NCBI RefSeq assembly: GCF_001612685.1
Contig: NZ_BDAY01000023.1
Coordinates: 1-45,899, forward strand
DNA from: Nocardia altamirensis NBRC 108246
GTDB lineage: Bacteria; Actinomycetota; Actinomycetes; Mycobacteriales; Mycobacteriaceae
DNA: 45,899 bases
Direction: 5' to 3'
Position 1 is the first letter of the stretch, and the number at the start of each line of letters is the position of its first letter. The notes under the pieces were generated by a model. It was not told where the DNA came from. It was given only the letters and a program-made list of their open reading frames with translations, and did no database searches. The translations under genes and the position numbers were made by a program. Below are positions 1 through 7,774 of the stretch, piece by piece.

Positions 1-1290
1 GGCGGCGCGGACGGCGGCCCACGGATCGAGCGGGGTGACCGGCGCGTCCGAGCCGATGGCGAGGGAGATGCCCGCGGCGGCCATCGCGGCGAAGGGGTTC
101 AGCGCGACGGCACGGTCCTTGCCGAGCCGTGCGGCATACATGCCGTCGGGTCCGCCCCATGCGGCGTCGAATCCTGGTTGCACGCTGGCGATTACGCCCC
201 AGGCCGCGAGCTTGGCGATCTGGTCGGCGTCGAGCAGTTCGGCGTGTTCGACGCGGTGGCCGCGTGCGGCGACGGCGGGGCCACCGAATTCGGTGACGAC
301 ACGGTCGAATCCGGCGATGATCGCGTCCATGCCCGCGTCGCCGATGACGTGGAAGCCTGCCTGGATGCCTGCTTCGGTGCAGGCGCGGACATGGGCGGCG
401 ACGGTGTCGGCGTCGAAATAGGCGCGCCCGGTGCCGGATTCGTCGGCATAGGGGTCGCGCAACCAGGCGGTGTGCGAGCCGAAGGATCCGTCGACGAACA
501 GGTCGCCGCCGAGCGCGTGCACGCCGAGGTCGGCGACCAATGCCCGCGCCTCGTCCGCGCTGCGCACCGCTTCACCCCAGTAGGCGCGCACTTCGACACC
601 GTGCCGGAATTCGAGCAGTTCACGAACGTCGGTGCGCCCGGAGATCTCCGGGCCTGCGCATTCGTGCACCGCGACGACGCCTTGCGCGGCCGCGTGGTCC
701 AGTGCCGCGCCCCTGGCCCGATCCCGTTGTGCCCGATCCAGTTCCGCGAGCACGGCGGTGCGCACCAGGTGGTGGGCGTTCGCCCGGACCGGTTCACCTC
801 GGGTGTAGCCGTCGGTGGCGGTCACCTGCGGCAGCGCGTCGAGCAGCGCGGACGAGACGACCGCGGAGTGCGCGTCGATCCTGGACAGGTAGACGTGCCG
901 AGCGCCTGCCGCCTTGTCGATCTCCTCGACCGTCGGCGGCCTGCCCTCCGGCCAGGTGGTCTCGTCCCAGCCGTCGCCGACGATCGCACCGTCGGGCCTG
1001 GTCGCGGCGAAATCGCGCAACAGCGTGAGGCAGTGCTCGAGCGAACGGGCAGGCGACAGGTCGAGCCCGGTCAGCTTCAGTCCGAGCGCGGTGGTGTGCA
1101 CGTGCGGATCAACGAACGCGGGTGCCACGAACGCACCGCCGAGGTCGATGACCTCGGCGTCCGGATGCAGTGCGCGACCAGGCTGTTCGGCACCCAGCCA
1201 CACCACGGTCCCGTCGGTCACGGCCATCGCCGTCGCGTCGGGGGAACTCGAACTGTAGATGCGACCGCCGACCAGCAACTGGGTACTCAC
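1..1290 (-). CDS. Amidohydrolase family protein (YtcJ-like), 3' end outside window
   Basis: Metal-dependent amidohydrolase of the YtcJ/amidohydrolase-3 type. Reading the minus strand from the GTG at 1290 gives MSTQLLVGGRIYSSSS, the usual small N-terminal beta-sandwich, then the metal-binding HxH in FVDPHVHTTALG. Further on are VDGSFGSHTAWL, FHVIGDAG, HRVEHAELLD and GSDAPVTPLDPW, which match the family's later metal and substrate motifs in order. The frame is open to the window edge, so about 430 residues are visible and the last roughly 80-100 are missing. The physiological substrate of this family is usually unknown, so no specific reaction is assigned. The next gene upstream (ribbon-helix-helix protein) lies on the same strand 43 bp away. 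Confidence 0.9.
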   Translation of the reverse strand, partial: MSTQLLVGGRIYSSSSPDATAMAVTDGTVVWLGAEQPGRALHPDAEVIDLGGAFVAPAFVDPHVHTTALGLKLTGLDLSPARSLEHCLTLLRDFAATRPDGAIVGDGWDETTWPEGRPPTVEEIDKAAGARHVYLSRIDAHSAVVSSALLDALPQVTATDGYTRGEPVRANAHHLVRTAVLAELDRAQRDRARGAALDHAAAQGVVAVHECAGPEISGRTDVRELLEFRHGVEVRAYWGEAVRSADEARALVADLGVHALGGDLFVDGSFGSHTAWLRDPYADESGTGRAYFDADTVAAHVRACTEAGIQAGFHVIGDAGMDAIIAGFDRVVTEFGGPAVAARGHRVEHAELLDADQIAKLAAWGVIASVQPGFDAAWGGPDGMYAARLGKDRAVALNPFAAMAAAGISLAIGSDAPVTPLDPWAAVRAA

Positions 1291-1333
1291 AACTGACCAG
1301 TCTGCCGTATGCCCGATTCGGGCAGCGGTCCGG

Positions 1334-1576
1334 TCAGCCGTGCAGCGCAGGCTCCGGCGTGACGTCTTCCGCGTGCGCGAGCAGCGTCATCACTTCGGCG
1401 AACCGCGGCGGCGCGGAGCCCGAACCTTGCGAGCACCCCGCCTCGACGGCGATCAGCTCCAGCCGCAGCGCGGCGGCCGTGAACCCGGAAATCGACTGTC
1501 CCGCAGCGGCGGCCGCTCGTTTGACGGCGGCTGCCAGCTCTTCGCTCACCGTAATGGTGAGTTGCTCGGTGGCCAT
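1334..1576 (-). CDS. Ribbon-helix-helix DNA-binding protein, antitoxin-like, orphan
   Basis: An 80-residue protein. It opens with a beta-strand (EQLTITVSEELAAAV) followed by two helices, the CopG/Arc-type ribbon-helix-helix layout that binds DNA as a dimer. Such proteins are often antitoxins, but no toxin gene is adjacent: the amidohydrolase begins 43 bp downstream and tnpB lies upstream on the other strand. The ATG at 1576 is preceded by TATGGT (1583-1588, minus strand) with a 6-nt gap, so the mRNA is probably leaderless. The C-terminal third (GCSQGSGSAPPRFAEVMTLL) shows no recognised domain. It may be a stand-alone regulator or the survivor of a degraded toxin-antitoxin pair. Confidence 0.7.
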   Translation of the reverse strand: MATEQLTITVSEELAAAVKRAAAAAGQSISGFTAAALRLELIAVEAGCSQGSGSAPPRFAEVMTLLAHAEDVTPEPALHG

Positions 1577-1695
1577 CGCGCCACCATAGACCCTTTTCGC
1601 ACGGATCCCTAGCGCGTCCGGAGTGGCTTTACTACTCGTTGGTAATAGACTTTACTTCTCATGGCAATCGACCGACTAACAGCGCATCTGGAAAC

Positions 1696-1714
1696 GTCGG
1701 CTGTCGTAGCCGAC
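1696..1714 (+). repeat. Left-end subterminal hairpin of the TnpB element
   Basis: GTCGGCT (1696-1702) and AGCCGAC (1708-1714) form a perfect 7-bp stem around a 5-nt loop, about 40 nt inside the proposed left end and upstream of tnpB. IS200/IS605 elements carry such a hairpin near each end as the transposase recognition site. It is in the right place, but the stem is short enough to occur by chance. Confidence 0.5.
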
Positions 1715-1769
1715 ATCGGTTACTGGAGTGGTCATTTGTTGTCGGTGGCTTATGTCACGCTCTGCGGTG

Positions 1770-3209
1770 ATGAGCCGCCATACCGCCTTCCGGTACTGCC
1801 TCGACCCCACAGTCGAGCAGCAGCAGGTGCTCGCCCGGCATGCCGGGGCGGCGCGGTTCGCGTTCAACAAGTGCCTGGACTTGGTGAAAACCGCGCTCGA
1901 TCAGCGCAAAGTCGACCCTGAGCAGCAGGTGCCGTGGACCGGGTTCAGCCTGATCAATGCCTTCAACGCGTGGAAGAAGACCGAGGCGGCGGGCCGGGTG
2001 ATCGCCGTCGACCGGGGCGGGGTCGCCGAGATCGTGGTGACTGGTCTGGTGTGGCGTAACGAAGTGTGCCAGCAGGTGTTCGAGGAAGCTGCCGTCGACT
2101 GCGGCCGCGCCTTGGCTGCCTTCTCCGACTCCCGCACCGGCAAACGCCGAGGCAGGAAAGTCGGGTTTCCCCGTTTCAAGAAGAAGAACGCCACCACTGC
2201 CGTCTCGTTTCGGCTGCGCAACAAGACCGCCAAATCCGGGCGCACAGCGATCCGCGTCGGCGACAACGGGATCCCTCGATCCGTGACCCTGCCCGGTTTG
2301 GGAACCCTCCGGGTACGGGAGGACACTCGTCGGCTGCGGCGCCTGCTGGCGAACCGGCGCGCGAAAGTCCTCTACACCACCGTCACCCACCGGGCCGGTC
2401 GCTGGCAGATCAGCGTGACCACCCAGGCCGCCGACCTACATCCCGCTCGCCACCACACACCCCGTGTAGTCGGTGATGACGGTGGCTGGGTGGGGATCGA
2501 CCGTGGGTTGTCGGCGTTTCTGGTCGCCGCCACCGCCGACGGCACCGAAGTCGCGCGGGTCGATAACCCGCCCAAACCCCTGGCTGTCGGGTTGCGCAAG
2601 CAGCGGCGGCTGGCGAAATCGTTGTCTCGCAAGCAGAAAGGATCCATCAACCGCAAGGATGCGGCCGCAGCGTTGGCGCGCCATCATCACCGTGTCGCCA
2701 CTACTCGCCGCCACTTCCTGCACCAGGTCACCAATCAGCTGGTCAACACCCACGACCGGCTGGTCATCGAGGACCTGAATGTGGCAGGCCTGCTCGGCAA
2801 CCGCTCTCTGGCACGCGCGATCAGCGATGCCGGATGGACCGAGTTCGCACGGCTGCTGCGTTACAAACAACAGTGGCGCAATGGCACGATCGTCACCGCC
2901 GACCGCTGGTACCCATCGAGCAAACGCTGCTCAGCGTGTACGGCCGTGAACTCCGGCCTGACTCTCGCGGATCGGATGTTCGCCTGCGGGTGCGGGTTTC
3001 GCGCCGACCGTGACCACAACGCAGCAATGAACCTCGCGGTGTGGCCGATGATCAAGCCCGAAGACTCTCCTCGATCCCCGGACCCCCAGGCAGGAGGCCG
3101 GGTTACCAATGCTCGCCGACGGGAAGGCGCTGACCGACACCCTGGCGGTGTCGGTGAAACCGGCCCGAACGACGCGAGAACCGACGTCCACGCCACGCAG
3201 GTGGCGTGA
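1770..3209 (+). CDS. tnpB: RNA-guided endonuclease TnpB (IS605 OrfB family)
   Basis: TnpB is the RuvC-type, omega-RNA-guided DNA endonuclease of IS200/IS605 elements and an ancestor of Cas12. From the ATG at 1770 (MSRHTAFRYCLDPT) the 479-residue protein shows the N-terminal helix-turn-helix-like OrfB region, an arginine-rich patch (GRKVGFPRFKKK), the RuvC-I aspartate in WVGIDRGLSAF, the RuvC-II glutamate in RLVIEDLNV, a four-cysteine zinc ribbon (CSACTAVNSG ... FACGCGF), and the RuvC-III aspartate in RADRDHNAAMNLA. All three catalytic acids are present, so the nuclease looks intact. About 50 low-complexity residues after the RuvC-III block overlap the predicted guide RNA. Earlier in-frame starts exist (1728), but family members begin near 1770. 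Confidence 0.93.
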   Translation: MSRHTAFRYCLDPTVEQQQVLARHAGAARFAFNKCLDLVKTALDQRKVDPEQQVPWTGFSLINAFNAWKKTEAAGRVIAVDRGGVAEIVVTGLVWRNEVCQQVFEEAAVDCGRALAAFSDSRTGKRRGRKVGFPRFKKKNATTAVSFRLRNKTAKSGRTAIRVGDNGIPRSVTLPGLGTLRVREDTRRLRRLLANRRAKVLYTTVTHRAGRWQISVTTQAADLHPARHHTPRVVGDDGGWVGIDRGLSAFLVAATADGTEVARVDNPPKPLAVGLRKQRRLAKSLSRKQKGSINRKDAAAALARHHHRVATTRRHFLHQVTNQLVNTHDRLVIEDLNVAGLLGNRSLARAISDAGWTEFARLLRYKQQWRNGTIVTADRWYPSSKRCSACTAVNSGLTLADRMFACGCGFRADRDHNAAMNLAVWPMIKPEDSPRSPDPQAGGRVTNARRREGADRHPGGVGETGPNDARTDVHATQVA

Positions 3210-3270
3210 ACCGACGACGCCCGAGAAGGGCGGTGTCTGAACCCATCAAGGGTATTCAGACACGCTTCAA
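3125..3270 (+). ncRNA. Predicted omega RNA (reRNA) scaffold of TnpB
   Basis: Four consecutive perfect stem-loops fill the 3' end of tnpB and the right end of the element: ACCGACACC/GGTGTCGGT (3133-3155), CACGCCAC/GTGGCGTG (3189-3208), CGCCC/GGGCG (3218-3232) and GTGTCTGAA/TTCAGACAC (3233-3263). TnpB guide RNAs are known to be made from exactly this position, with the guide running past the right end into flanking DNA. The guide would therefore start near 3271. The 5' boundary is approximate. The last hairpin could also act as a terminator between tnpB and the convergent fxsA. Confidence 0.65.
3233..3263. repeat. Right-end hairpin of the TnpB element
   Basis: The arms GTGTCTGAA (3233-3241) and TTCAGACAC (3255-3263) are perfect 9-bp complements, and an inner CCC/GGG can extend the stem. 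It lies between the stops of tnpB and fxsA, which converge here, so it may double as a two-way terminator. It has no T-run. Confidence 0.65.
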
Positions 3271-3749
3271 GACTTGGTAATCGCACGTCGGGCGTTGCCC
3301 TGGCCGTCGTCGTACCACTGCTGCACGACCACGCCGTCGACCACCTGGTCGCCGTCGATCACCACGCCGCGGTAGGGCATGGCGGCGGCGAGCTTGCCGA
3401 ACCGGCGGGCGGCGAACGCGGTGACCACCGGCCGCACCAGGAACCTGGTCGGCGGCAACAGCAACAGCAGGCCGAACAACGAGGTGACCAGTCCAGGCAC
3501 GAACATCAGGAACCCGCCTGCGGCGACCAGTGCACCATCGGCGACCGCGGTGCCCGGCGGAATCTCGCCGCGCCCCGCGCGGCGGAACTGCTCGAACACC
3601 CGTCGACCCTGCGCACCGACCAGCAGCATGCCCGCCGCGGACCCGGCGATCAGCAGCAGGATGGCGGGAATCACGCCGAGCCACTGGCCGACGGCGACCA
3701 GCGCGGCGATCTCGGTGATCACGTAGAGGACGAAGACTAGGGCGGGCAT
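3267..3749 (-). CDS. fxsA: FxsA family membrane protein
   Basis: A 160-residue cytoplasmic-membrane protein of the FxsA family. E. coli FxsA relieves F-exclusion of phage T7; the role in actinobacteria is not known. Hydrophobic segments at about residues 4-45 (ALVFVLYVITEIAALVAVG, then IPAILLLIAGSAAGMLLVG) and 75-115 (GGFLMFVPGLVTSLFGLLLL) give the usual four-helix layout, followed by the polar tail. The start ATG at 3749 has AAAGGAACG as ribosome site. The stop codon TGA (3267-3269) lies inside the proposed right end of the TnpB element, so the insertion seems to supply the stop without altering the protein. Confidence 0.88.
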   Translation of the reverse strand: MPALVFVLYVITEIAALVAVGQWLGVIPAILLLIAGSAAGMLLVGAQGRRVFEQFRRAGRGEIPPGTAVADGALVAAGGFLMFVPGLVTSLFGLLLLLPPTRFLVRPVVTAFAARRFGKLAAAMPYRGVVIDGDQVVDGVVVQQWYDDGQGNARRAITKS

Positions 3750-3836
3750 GGCGTTCCTTTCGGACGGTCTACCTCTTGCAACGTCGGAACGCCGCGTTTT
3801 TCTCCCGGATCCGCCTGAGAGCCCCCTGAGATCGCC

Positions 3837-4970
3837 TCAGCCGACCGCTTCGCGGTGCCCGCTCATCATGTCGATCAGGCGATCCAGCCCGTCCTCGCCG
3901 AACATCATGGTCATGTTGGCTGCGGATTCGGCGGCGAGTGCGGCGCTGCGCGGGAAGAGCGCCATTTCGTAGGCGGCGAGCGCCTGCTCGATGTCGGAGT
4001 CGGCGACGAGGGCGGCGGCGAGTTCGGCGCCGTCGAGCATGGCGAGGTTGGCGCCCTCGCCCGCGAACGGCGACATGAGGTGGGCCGCGTCGCCGAGCAG
4101 CGTCACACCAGGCACCCGGTCCCAGCGGTGCCCGACCGGAAGCGTGTGGATCGGGCGGACGACGAGCGGATCTTCGGCATCGGCGATGAGCGCTCGCAGT
4201 CGCGCGTCCCAGTCGTGGAAGTGTTCCAGCACAGCCGCTTTCGCGCCCGCGGTGTCGGAGGTGTCGAGCTGGCTCGCCCAATCGACGGCCGCCGCGACGT
4301 AAGTGTGCACTGAGCCGTCGGTTTCGTGATGGGTGAGCAATCCCTTGCCATCCGCGAGGGCGAACATCGCGCCGTCGCCGGTCAATTCGGCGGTCGCGGG
4401 ATGCTCGGCCGCCGCGTCGAGCAGGTCGCATTCGACGAACGAGATGCCGGAGTACTCGGGGGTCGCCGCCGAGACCAGCGGCCTGACCTTGGACCAGGCG
4501 CCGTCCGCGCCGACCAGCAGGTCGGTGGTGCAGGTGGTGCCGTCCGCACAGGTCACCTCGTGCCGCCCGGCGCCGAGCGCACGCACGCCGGTCACCTTGG
4601 CGCCCCACCGAATGGTGCTGTCGGGCAGCGAGTTCAGCAGCATCCTGCGCAGATCGTTGCGATCAATTTCGGGCCGATCACCGTCGCCACCGGAGTCGGT
4701 CACTCGGATGGCGCCGTGCTTGTCGACGATGTGCATCGCCTCGCCACCGGGATGCACCAGCGCACGGAACTCGTCGAACAACCCGGCGGCGCGCAGCGCG
4801 GCCTGACCCGATTCGACGTGGATATCGAGCATGCCGCCCTGGTTGCGGACGGTCGGCGACGTGTCGAGTTCGTAGACGGCCGTTGCTATTCCGTGCACAT
4901 GCAGCACCCGGGCCAGCACCAGGCCACCGAGCCCGGCCCCGACGATGGCGATGCGATGGTGTTCCGACAT
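3837..4970 (-). CDS. FAD-dependent monooxygenase (PHBH/TetX-like)
   Basis: A 377-residue class A flavoprotein hydroxylase. The N-terminus has the dinucleotide-binding motif IAIVGAGLGGLVLARVL; the middle has the DG motif LLVGADGAWSKVRPLV; the C-terminal half has the second FAD motif VTLLGDAAHLMSPFAGEGAN. TetX and related enzymes use FAD and NAD(P)H to hydroxylate aromatic or antibiotic substrates, but sequence alone does not give the substrate. It lies 44 bp downstream of the response-regulator gene on the same strand, so it may be co-transcribed with or controlled by that two-component system. A hydrophobic ring-binding role is an inference from the family. Confidence 0.88.
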   Translation of the reverse strand: MSEHHRIAIVGAGLGGLVLARVLHVHGIATAVYELDTSPTVRNQGGMLDIHVESGQAALRAAGLFDEFRALVHPGGEAMHIVDKHGAIRVTDSGGDGDRPEIDRNDLRRMLLNSLPDSTIRWGAKVTGVRALGAGRHEVTCADGTTCTTDLLVGADGAWSKVRPLVSAATPEYSGISFVECDLLDAAAEHPATAELTGDGAMFALADGKGLLTHHETDGSVHTYVAAAVDWASQLDTSDTAGAKAAVLEHFHDWDARLRALIADAEDPLVVRPIHTLPVGHRWDRVPGVTLLGDAAHLMSPFAGEGANLAMLDGAELAAALVADSDIEQALAAYEMALFPRSAALAAESAANMTMMFGEDGLDRLIDMMSGHREAVG

Positions 4971-5014
4971 GGCAGTACCCCTAACGATTCGCGATGGGTG
5001 ACGGAAGGTAGAAC

Positions 5015-5674
5015 CTATCCGCCTGGTCGAACCAGGCCCGTCTCGTAGGCCAGCACCACGGCCTGAACCCGGTCGCGCAGACCGAGTTTGGTGAGCACGC
5101 GACCCACGTGCGTCTTCACCGTGGCCTCCGAGAGGAACAACTGCTCGGCGATCTCCGCGTTCGAGCGGCCCGCGGCGATCTGCTCGAGCACCTCGCGTTC
5201 GCGCGCGGTGAGCACATCGAGCACCCCCGGGTCGCGCATCCTGGCCGGATCCTCGGCGATGAGCCGATCCAGCAGTCGCTTGGTCACTTTGGGCGACACC
5301 ACCGCGTCACCGGCGGCGACGCTGCGGATGGCGGAGATGAGGTCTTCCGGCGGCGTGTCTTTCAGCAGAAACCCGCTCGCGCCTGCGCGCAACGCGCCGA
5401 GCGCGTGCTCGTCCAGGTCGAAGGTGGTCATGACCAGCACACGACAGCCGTGGCCCGCGTCGACGATCCGCGTTGTCGCGGTGACGCCGTCGACGACGGG
5501 CATCCGCACGTCCATCAACACCACGTCGGGCCGCAGTTCGGCCGCCCTGGTGACCGCGGCCGCCCCGTTGGCCGCCTCCCCGATCACTTCGATGTCGGGG
5601 TGTGCACCGAGCACCATCTTCAACCCCATGCGCATGAGTTCCTGGTCATCGACTACGAGAACGGTGATCGGCAC
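5015..5674 (-). CDS. Response regulator, NarL/LuxR family
   Basis: A 219-residue DNA-binding response regulator. The receiver domain (about 1-120) contains the acidic pair in VLVVDDQELMRMG and the phospho-acceptor Asp55 in VVLMDVRMP. A LuxR-type helix-turn-helix fills residues about 150-212 (LTAREREVLEQIAAGRSNAE ... SEATVKTHVGRVL). The start is GTG at 5674, 42 bp after the kinase stop, giving a kinase-regulator operon. The stimulus and targets are unknown; the downstream FAD monooxygenase and the TSUP permease divergent from the kinase are the nearest candidates. Confidence 0.93.
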   Translation of the reverse strand: MPITVLVVDDQELMRMGLKMVLGAHPDIEVIGEAANGAAAVTRAAELRPDVVLMDVRMPVVDGVTATTRIVDAGHGCRVLVMTTFDLDEHALGALRAGASGFLLKDTPPEDLISAIRSVAAGDAVVSPKVTKRLLDRLIAEDPARMRDPGVLDVLTAREREVLEQIAAGRSNAEIAEQLFLSEATVKTHVGRVLTKLGLRDRVQAVVLAYETGLVRPGG

Positions 5675-5716
5675 GCACCTAATCTAACGTGCCGACGGCG
5701 CGACCCCGAAGGTCAA

Positions 5717-6892
5717 CTACTCCGCGAAGCCTGGATCGAGCGGGATGGTCGCGTGCACTCGCCACGCTCCCTCCGGCGCGCGACCGGCGTCCAGGGTGCC
5801 GCCGAGCACCGCGATGCGTTCGCGCATGCCGACCAACCCCATACCGCCGCCTTTGATGCGGACCGCTGGCGCGTCGAGCGGGACGCCACCGCTGTCGGTG
5901 ATGTCGATGGTGACGTCGTCGTCGCGGCGGCGCACCCGCACCCACGCTTTCGGATGCGGGCCCGCGTGACGCAGCGTGTTGGTCAGCGACTCCTGCACGA
6001 TGCGGTGCACACCGAGGCTGACCTCGGGCGCGATGTCGTCGAGTTCGCCGGTCAATTCGAGGTCGACCGCGAGTCCGGCGCCGCGCATCATCTCGACTAC
6101 CCGCGCGATGCCTGCCGTCCCGTGCTGCGGCAACGAGTCCGGGGCGTGTTCGGTACGCAGCAGCGCGACGGTCTTGCGCAGTTCGCGCAACGCTTCTCGC
6201 CCGGTGCCCGCGATGGTGGCGAGCGCCTGCTCGGCCGCGTCCGGGTCGCGGCGCAGTGCGTATTTCGCGCCGTCGGCCTGCACGATGATCACGCTCACCG
6301 CGTGCGCGACCACGTCGTGCAACTCGCGCGCGATGCGGGTGCGTTCGGTGGACACCGCGTCGTGCGCGCGACGTTCCTTGTCGTAGTCGGCGACCGCGAG
6401 CCGCGCCTCGACCTCGGTGTCGTAGGCGTGGCGCGCGCCGATGAACTCGGCCAAGGTCCAGCACAACGCGTAGAACATCGCGGTGAAAACGAGATCGGTG
6501 GTCGCGGTGCCCGCGATCGCGACATAAGAGAGGACGCTGTCGGCCACCAGTGCGGCCCCGAACCACACCCCTTCCCGGCGTCCGACATAGGCGACCAGCG
6601 TGTACAGCATGATGCCGAGGCTGAACAGCGTGATGTGCGAGGCTTCGCGCTCCCCGACCACGTATTGCACCGCGATCGCGGTGAACGACAGCAGCAGCGA
6701 CACCACCGCGACCGCTCGCGGATAGACCCGCCGGAACACCAGCGGCAGCGGGATGAACACCCCGATCGCCAGGTAGGCGATCTTGTTCTCGGCGGCGGTG
6801 ACGCCGAGAATCTCGACGACCAACAGGGCAAACGTCAGCATCGAATCTGCCACGATGGGCTTCCCGCGAAGCCACAGACTGAACCGACGCAC
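5717..6892 (-). CDS. Sensor histidine kinase, HisKA_3 type
   Basis: A 391-residue membrane kinase paired with the NarL-type regulator downstream. Four to five hydrophobic segments span about residues 15-155 with no large extracellular loop, so it probably senses something in or at the membrane. The dimerisation/phospho-acceptor box is ERTRIARELHDVVAHAVSV with His192. The ATPase domain shows the N-box VQESLTNTLRHAG and the glycine box GGGMGLVGMRERIAVLGG. The GTG start at 6892 faces the TSUP permease gene across a 114-bp gap, so the two share a divergent promoter region. Confidence 0.92.
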   Translation of the reverse strand: MRRFSLWLRGKPIVADSMLTFALLVVEILGVTAAENKIAYLAIGVFIPLPLVFRRVYPRAVAVVSLLLSFTAIAVQYVVGEREASHITLFSLGIMLYTLVAYVGRREGVWFGAALVADSVLSYVAIAGTATTDLVFTAMFYALCWTLAEFIGARHAYDTEVEARLAVADYDKERRAHDAVSTERTRIARELHDVVAHAVSVIIVQADGAKYALRRDPDAAEQALATIAGTGREALRELRKTVALLRTEHAPDSLPQHGTAGIARVVEMMRGAGLAVDLELTGELDDIAPEVSLGVHRIVQESLTNTLRHAGPHPKAWVRVRRRDDDVTIDITDSGGVPLDAPAVRIKGGGMGLVGMRERIAVLGGTLDAGRAPEGAWRVHATIPLDPGFAE

Positions 6893-7006
6893 GTCGAACA
6901 GCCTAAGGTGACCGGCTTCCCGGCAGCGCCCGCGCCACGACCGCGCACTGGACTGGTCACTGGTCCGCCGAACAGCTCGACGTCGCAGGTCTGCTTGGCT
7001 GAGCGC

Positions 7007-7774
7007 GTGCAGATCGGTGATTGGGTGGTGTTGTTAACGGCCGCGACGGCCGCGGGCTGGGTCGACGCGGTGGTCGGGGGTGGCGGGTTGATCATCCTGC
7101 CGACGTTGTTCCTGGTGGCGCCGACCATCGCACCGCAGACCGCGCTCGGCACCAACAAGCTCGCCGCGGTCGCAGGCACCGGCGCGTCGGTGCTGACCTT
7201 CGCCAGGAAGGTGCCGATGCGCTGGCGGGTGCTGCTGCCCGCGGCGGCCATCGCGGCGATCACCTCGGGAATCGGTGCGGCCGCAGTCTCTTTGATCGAC
7301 CGCGAGCTGTTCATTCCGATCGTGATGGTGGTGCTCGTCGGCGTCGCGGTGTTCGTCACGCTGCGACCGTCGATCGGGGTCACGCTGGCCACGCACGCGC
7401 CGACGCGGCGCAAGGTCATCCTCACCGTCGCGCTCGCCGCCGGCCTGGTCGGCTTCTACGACGGCCTACTCGGGCCCGGCACCGGGACCTTCCTCATCAT
7501 CACCTTCGCCACCCTGCTCGGCACCGAGTTCGTCCGCGCCGCCGCGATGGCGAAGGTGATCAACTGCGGGTCCAACGTCGGCGCGCTGATCTTCTTCGGC
7601 GCGACCGGGAACATTCTGTGGGCGCTCGGCGCGGCCATGGCGGTCGGCAACGTGATCGGCGCGATCATCGGATCGCGGATGGCGTTGGCCAACGGCGCGA
7701 AGTTCGTGCGCGTGGTGTTGCTCGTTGTCGTGATCGGGATGGTGATCCGGTTGGGCTGGCAGCAGTTCGGCTGA
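7007..7774 (+). CDS. TSUP family permease (TauE/SafE)
   Basis: A 255-residue polytopic membrane protein of the TSUP (sulfite exporter TauE/SafE) family. These move sulfur-containing or organic anions; the substrate here cannot be told. The N-terminal half-repeat has AGWVDAVVGGGGLIILPTL and ALGTNKLAA; the second half has GFYDGLLGPGTGTFLII and AAAMAKVINCGSN, the two characteristic repeats. The in-frame GTG at 7007 (VQIGDWVV) is chosen because it places the first helix correctly; the frame stays open far upstream but there it is antisense to the kinase and regulator genes. The stop TGA (7772-7774) abuts the reverse stop of the TetR gene, together reading TGATCA. Confidence 0.88.
   Translation: MQIGDWVVLLTAATAAGWVDAVVGGGGLIILPTLFLVAPTIAPQTALGTNKLAAVAGTGASVLTFARKVPMRWRVLLPAAAIAAITSGIGAAAVSLIDRELFIPIVMVVLVGVAVFVTLRPSIGVTLATHAPTRRKVILTVALAAGLVGFYDGLLGPGTGTFLIITFATLLGTEFVRAAAMAKVINCGSNVGALIFFGATGNILWALGAAMAVGNVIGAIIGSRMALANGAKFVRVVLLVVVIGMVIRLGWQQFG

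Larger units (their letters stand above)
1656..3270 (+). mobile_element. IS200/IS605-type element with tnpB only (no tnpA)
   Basis: The element holds one gene, tnpB, with a subterminal hairpin on the left (1696-1714) and a large hairpin on the right (3233-3263). IS608-type elements are cleaved after TTAC on the left and after TCAA on the right. Here TTAC lies at 1652-1655 (a second copy is at 1629-1632) and TCAA at 3267-3270. Joining the two flanks rebuilds an fxsA end reading A-I-T-K-S-stop (TCG TAA), the same protein end that the gene now has as TCT TGA. This supports the boundaries but does not prove them; the left end could equally be 1633. No Y1 transposase (TnpA) is present, so movement would need one in trans. 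Confidence 0.65.

Noticed and set aside
1334..1576. Toxin-antitoxin pair
   Set aside because: The RHH protein is antitoxin-like, but no toxin-sized gene sits beside it on either side.
1577..3266. Autonomous IS200/IS605 with tnpA
   Set aside because: No Y1 transposase (HUH motif, ~130 residues) is found on either strand near tnpB.
5108..7006. Very long plus-strand open frame leading into the TSUP gene
   Set aside because: It is antisense to the two-component genes, whose motifs are clear, and has no family features. Only the part from 7007 is real.
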